DNA from: Chelonoidis abingdonii
Lineage: Eukaryota > Chordata > Testudines > Testudinidae
Direction of reading: 5' to 3'
Length of the DNA: 64,000 bases
NCBI RefSeq assembly: GCF_003597395.2
Contig: NC_133778.1
Location: 17,397,248 to 17,461,247, forward strand
The translations under genes and the position numbers were made by a program. Shown one piece after another: positions 50,401-56,400 of this stretch. Under the pieces are notes generated by a model, which saw nothing but the letters and a program-made list of their open reading frames with translations, made no database searches and had not been told where the DNA came from. Positions within the stretch are counted from its first letter, which is position 1; each line of letters opens with the position of its first letter.

Positions 50401-53400
50401 CTTCAATCAGCGTCGAGAAGAATATGCATACCAGGTGAAATTCACCCCATGCAAAGGGCCAGTCCTATTTTGAGGTCTTACATAGGACTTCTGCATTGCC
50501 TAGGCCTTGTGCAAGCCTTCTGCATGTGAGCTGAATTTCAGTGAGAATCCAACTCTGGGTTCTATCATTTAATATTTACATTGCATGCCTGGAGTCTCTG
50601 ATCAGGTTCAGAGCCTTGTTGTGTCAGATGCTGTAAACAAACAACAGTTGTGATGAAGTCTTGCTCGCCTCATTCTGTAATGCTGTTACACCGATGTCAC
50701 CCTTGCCTCTTGTTTAAATCTGTCTTATATCCAGCTCTAGAGAGTAAATAACCACATATCCAGAGTGTCATGCATCACTTCGCTATGTTTAGTGTTATTG
50801 TTATGCCAGGATATCTGCTGGCAGTGGATTTTTTTTTTTTTTTTTAAACTCCATGTTGTAATGTACTTTTGTTTCAGCACAAGCCAAGCCAAGCAGAGAG
50901 ATGCAGAACCAACAACATGTAGTGGAACTATGAAGGGTGAACAGTGCACTAACAAGGCCCTTCCATTCACCAGGCATTGTTTTCAACGTATCCTCTTACC
51001 TCCCCTCTATGCTCATTGAGGAAGGAAACACCATTGATAAAGTTTCATTCTTTAGAGTGACAGATAATTTTGTATCAGAAATACTTATTTGCAAATGTCT
51101 CCTGAACCGTTTTGGCTTTGTGTCTGTCTGCTCACAGGTATTTAGAGTAGTGGGAGGTGATCTGTTCACCCATAGGCAGAGAAAACCCATAGTTCAAGTG
51201 ACTGGTATCTGTCATTGTTACACTCCTCCTACCAGCAGCTTTACAGATCTCATTCTTTGATGGGAGGGTGTTCTCTGCACTGCTCTTGTGTAGTTGATGG
51301 TAGCTTTCCACAGGATGTCTGGATGGTCTTACAGGATTCAGTTGTGTATACAGAAACTAGGAATACTGTGGAATAAAGTGGTAGCCTAGAGTGAATGAAT
51401 GGTGAAGGTTCTAATAGCCTGCATTGCTAAATGAGGCGGTGCAGGGGAAGAATGAGAAGTCCCTAGGACATAGCTCTGGGTGAGGAAAAACCTGTATGTG
51501 AATGCATGGGATTTCAGGAAAACCTTACAGAAAAGTGATCTGTGGAGGTGTAGCATTCTCCTCAGAAAGTGTGTGTATGGGGGAACCTTGTAAGAGTCAA
51601 AACCAGCTTCCATATCCTAACCTGGAGGCTAAAGAGGCTGATTATGATCATGAATTTGTTATGATTATTTTAAGTACTCTTTCTTACCTGACAAGACCCA
51701 CTTGCATCTTCTCGCACCTTTCTTCCCTCCTCCTCCTCCCCACAAAACTATAGCTGTGAATTCACAGCCACCTTAGGAACTGAGGGAGTGCTGCAAAATG
51801 ATGAGGGAGGGGGAATGAACGCAAAGGGTAGAAAGGATCTAAATGGATGAGACAAAAGCAAAGTCTCTTAAAATGGTGGGTGTAAAACTGAGTTACCATA
51901 AAAAGCTTTTAAAACCAGTTCCTCTGAGAGGGGGAAATCACAGACTATTCTTGGCCCATTTAGGCTCTTATTAATATACATTTTTAAGATACACTAATGT
52001 CAGTTGAAATCAAAAGCTATCCGTGGCCACTGACAGTCTTATCCAGCCTGGGCACCATGGTCCAGTGGAAGGCACACTGGACAGATCTGGCCTGCTGTTT
52101 GACTTTGAGCAAGTCACTTCGCTTCTCTATACCTTCTCTTCCCTGGCTGTAAAATGAGGGTGGCAATACATTGTAAAGGGCTTTGAGGCTTGTGCATGAT
52201 GAGCTAATTGGCTTTGTAACTTACTCTCTGCGGGCAGCGGGAAGTTACGTCCCATGCTGCGTCTTTGTCTGTATCTGAAAGGAGCTGACGGTTTTGTGTG
52301 GCCTTGCAAAGTTCAGCTAATAAGGCAGGTATGGGTGGGTACTAGATGGTGCACTTTGGCCCCGACCAACGTAGTGCATCTCTGCGGGACGTGTTGCTTG
52401 TCCCTGCAATGGCTGCAAAATACAATGCTGATTTCTAATTTTATATCTTAAAAATACAGATTTCTGCGAACAAGACCCTAAATGTGGGGCAGTTACAAGG
52501 CTTAGATACATGGGGTCAGATTTTCAAAAGAGCTCTGCACCCAAAGGGTGTGTGGATGTGTGTACACAAATACAACCCCCTCCTCAGTTCCCACAAAAAT
52601 ATTATTCTGCAATGTCTCAAGTCCAGTTCAGAGGAAACAGAGAATGTTTTGATCTTGCTTTTCTCTCCCCTTCACTCCTCTCCCCCAGAATGAGAATAGT
52701 CTCTTTCCACCATTTTCAGATACTTGTTTCCTGCCTTATCCATCCTTAGCTTTTCCCTTTTTCCTTTGTTATTCTGTATTATATTTTTTCATTCTATCAG
52801 GGTAGTTAAGTTATGGAATAAGCTTCCAAGGGAAGTTGTGGAATCTCCATCGTTGGAGGTTTTTAAGAAGAAGTTGAACAAACACCTGTCAGGGTTTATT
52901 CGGTCCTGTTTCAGCTCAGGGGGCTGGACTTGATGCCCTCTCAAGGTCCCTTCCAGCCCTGTGATTCTATTAGCAGTTTGACTATGACCTACTCTGGGCA
53001 GAAGGAAAGCTGATAACATTACTTGAAAAAGGAAAAAAAAAACCCACTGTGAAATACGTATTTGACTTACATTAACGTCTGAAAACACAAGTTTCAGTTT
53101 AGATTTATTTGACCTTTTCAGTCTGATTAAATATCTGCTTTCAGAGGAACAGGAAGGATCTCAAAATTTTTTGTGTTCTCGAGAAAGAAAGGTAAATACC
53201 AAAAATTTAGCTTAAAGGATGAAATTAAGAAATTCTCTTTTTAATGTTTTAACAGAGACAGTCAGTAGGAAATAGTCCTGCTGACTACAGTGCTCCAAAC
53301 TGAAAGTATTGATTGAGTCTCCAGGAAAAATACTCCCCCCCCCCCCCCCCCAAGAACGCATTAGCAAAATAGCTGCATCAGTGAACCCTTCATAACAAAT

Positions 53401-56400
53401 GATAAAATCCTTAGCAATGCTGCATTAATGCAATTTGTTACTTGAAAAGTTGGGTTTGAGCTGTACCTAGCTTTCAGCTTAAACAACAACAGTTAAGATA
53501 CTCATTAAAAATAACATCTCGATGGACTGTTAGAATTCAAGGCTTTGTTTTTTATCATATTGGCATTTCTCTATCACCGTCTGGTGTGTTGTTCCTGACC
53601 CAGAAACGCATAGATATCCTATTGAACCGTTCTCAGCAGCTCTTCTCAAGTTGCACAGCCAAGTTTGCAGATGGGCAGCAGTGCTCCGTGCCAGTTTTTG
53701 ACATTACACATCAGACACCTCTGTGTGAAGAACATGCCAAAAAAATGGTAAGTATACACCGCAGCTGTAACTATTCCCACAAATTGGGGTCATCAGGAGT
53801 TCTATTTATCTGGTCTGGGTTTAGCAACTGTTATGCTATTTTACCAAAATATATATATATATATCCCAAAGGGTATAAAATAGCTTTATATATACTTTTT
53901 TTTTCCCCCCCCAGGGGAAGAAAATATACTAAAAAATGGAAATTGACCTGACCTTTCCATAAAATAGTATAGTAAAACCTAGTGAGAGAGTTTCAGGCTC
54001 AGTCTCTAAGGTTGCCTATGACTGTGGTATCGCAGTAGCTGTGACCCTGCAGCATGATGTATTCTGGAGCATTGTAACAGACTGGGAACCTGTGGAACGT
54101 GAGACAACAGCCTCGATTTTTGTGATCTCCACCGACCTTCCCCAAAAGCAGCATTTTTAGGTTAATTTATGTGCCAACTGCCATTTAGCCCCTGTCATTT
54201 AATTTTTTTTCAAAAATATTTTTGGGTCACCTTTAACTCTGAGGTTCCCTTTGTGTTTTATTGGTGTAACGCAGACCCTTAAAGTTTTAATCCATTTTTT
54301 TTTTTTCTCTCTCTCCAGGTAAATCCTCAGTGTCCCTATCAGAGGCCTGAAGATTGTCCCCCATTTTTTCCTTTGCTTGGCACATCAAAGCCCTGTGTCA
54401 CAACCATCATAATCAAAATCGAAGACTGAATCCAACTTGCTTCAGGGCCTATAAAATGGCGCTCATTTTGTAATTGGCCAGTGGGTGCTCTTCAGGAGTA
54501 CAAGGCCCTGCAGCTGTGCACCTGCCAATTCTCAGTCCTACAGCACTTACTATGTCTCTTCAGTGCTCTCAGTCCTTTACACCAATGGGAACGTGACTAG
54601 AACTCTGGTTTACACCTAAAACTGCACAAATCCTTGCCACCAGGTCACCCCAATATTGTTCATTCTTTTGATACTTGCTTGGGGTGTTCCAGATCTTTTA
54701 TTTTGGAGTTTATGTGCATTAAACTGTAGTTCTGCTCTTGACACAGTCATTGAAAATGACACTGTGGGCTTCCATATTTGCTGTATCTCGGTGATGCAAA
54801 TAGTGTGGGATTTTTTTCTGACTGCCAGCTCTGCAAACCCGATCGGAGAATTAAGCTGGGTTCATTCTTTCTCACTCACTGTTACCAGTAATAAACATCC
54901 CAGATTATGCCCTCAGTTAAACCTATGCAACCTCATTTGCCTACAGAGAGGTTGCATCGATGTAACTAAGGATGTAACATATGTGCTCGTTGTTCTCAGT
55001 GATGATGCAGGAGGAGAAAAGGAAGTAACTTGGCTTTCATATCCATGCTTGGATTTGCAGGCTGGCAGTTAGAAAGATCCTCTCTTCATTCACCTTATGT
55101 CTCAGTGTTTGAGAATGGCAAGAAAAGAAAATTGCATTGGATCCTAATGTGTCCCTTCTTCCTTCATTCTTTCTCCAAAAGGATAATTTCTTGAGAGGGG
55201 ACAACTCCCGTAAAGTTCAGCACCAGCAGCAGAGGAAACCCAGGAAGAAAACGAAACCACCTGCACTTACCAAAAAACACAAGAAGAAGAGAAGGAGGGG
55301 ACCACGCAGGCCCCAGAAACCTATTCCTCCTGCAGTGCCCCAAGGGAACCTCAGTATGCCCACCAGCATCTCACTGCCAGTGGAGATCTCTCACATACGG
55401 TGAGTGCCAATGGCAGCTCATTTTATTTATTTTAGCTTTTGAATTAAAAAATTAAATATAGGAAAAGGCGGCGGAGTCAGTACACTGTACAGAGTGTGAC
55501 TAAATGAAAGCTGGACACACCTCAGCTCCAATGTTATGGGCTTAATTAGGTCTGCTAAATATAGACGAAGAAGGGCGAACTTTCCTTTTTCTTTTCCCCA
55601 CCGCTTAATATTTTGGCCTTCCAAATTCGTTTTGTGTTTGAACTGAAATGAACATCTTCAGGTGTCTTGTATCTCTGTCATTGCAGAAAAGAAGAATTGG
55701 AAAATGTTTAATTTCAGATCTCAACAAAGGTTCGATTTTAATGGATAAAATGTTTTGTTGCCAATGCACAACTTATAAGTGTCATTAGTAGAACAAATGG
55801 AAGAGTTTTTTAATGAAACTTGTCTAAAAGGCATTCTTTCCACTCGTTTGATTTTAAAATATAAAAAGGGCAGAGGGGCCAGAGCAAAGACTGAAACAGA
55901 CCTTCTGTAAAGTATGCTGCAGTAGTGAGAAATCAGGATTTAAGAGTGTGACTGACATCACTGTCTCTCCAGGAGCCCCTCCACGCCGGAGTTGAGTACA
56001 GATGAGCTGCCCGATGACATCGCCAATGAAATCACAGACATTCCACATGACTTGGAATTGAATCAGGAGGACTTTTCTGATGTCCTACCACGGCTGCCTG
56101 ATGACTTGCAAGATTTTGATTTCTTTGAAGGTATATTTTTGTTTTAATTTATGTGAAAGTTAATACAAATTGTGAGGTGAGGAAGTGAACAGTCTAAAAT
56201 GTAGGTTTGACGGTACACCTGCTTTCTTGCAGGGAAGAGAACTATTAGACAAGGAGCACACATTCATCTACTGCTTATACATGACCTCTAAGAAGAGCAT
56301 GTTTTTGAAGACGTGCATGTGTGATTATTTGCTTGTTTGTATACTTAGTGCTACAGAAGTCCTGATTGATTTTTGTGCTCTTCTGCATGTCAGTGACAAT

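Larger units (their letters stand above)
50988..53613 (+). other. INO80D: Intron 6 (2.6 kb), U12-type
   Basis: The donor GTATCCTCTT differs from the minor-spliceosome consensus GTATCCTTT at one of nine positions. Near the 3' end, TTCCTGAC (53,592-53,599) is a branch-site candidate with its A at 53,598, 15 bases from the acceptor TAG (53,611-53,613). No pyrimidine tract lies between branch site and acceptor. These are U12 features. The intron also holds a MIR-like SINE, a CR1 tail and a C17 run. Confidence 0.85.

Noticed and set aside
54656..55072. 138-codon + strand frame in intron 7
   Set aside because: It has a hydrophobic, cysteine-rich look but no recognised family, no promoter and no conservation evidence. 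It overlaps the downstream part of the candidate terminal exon's UTR.
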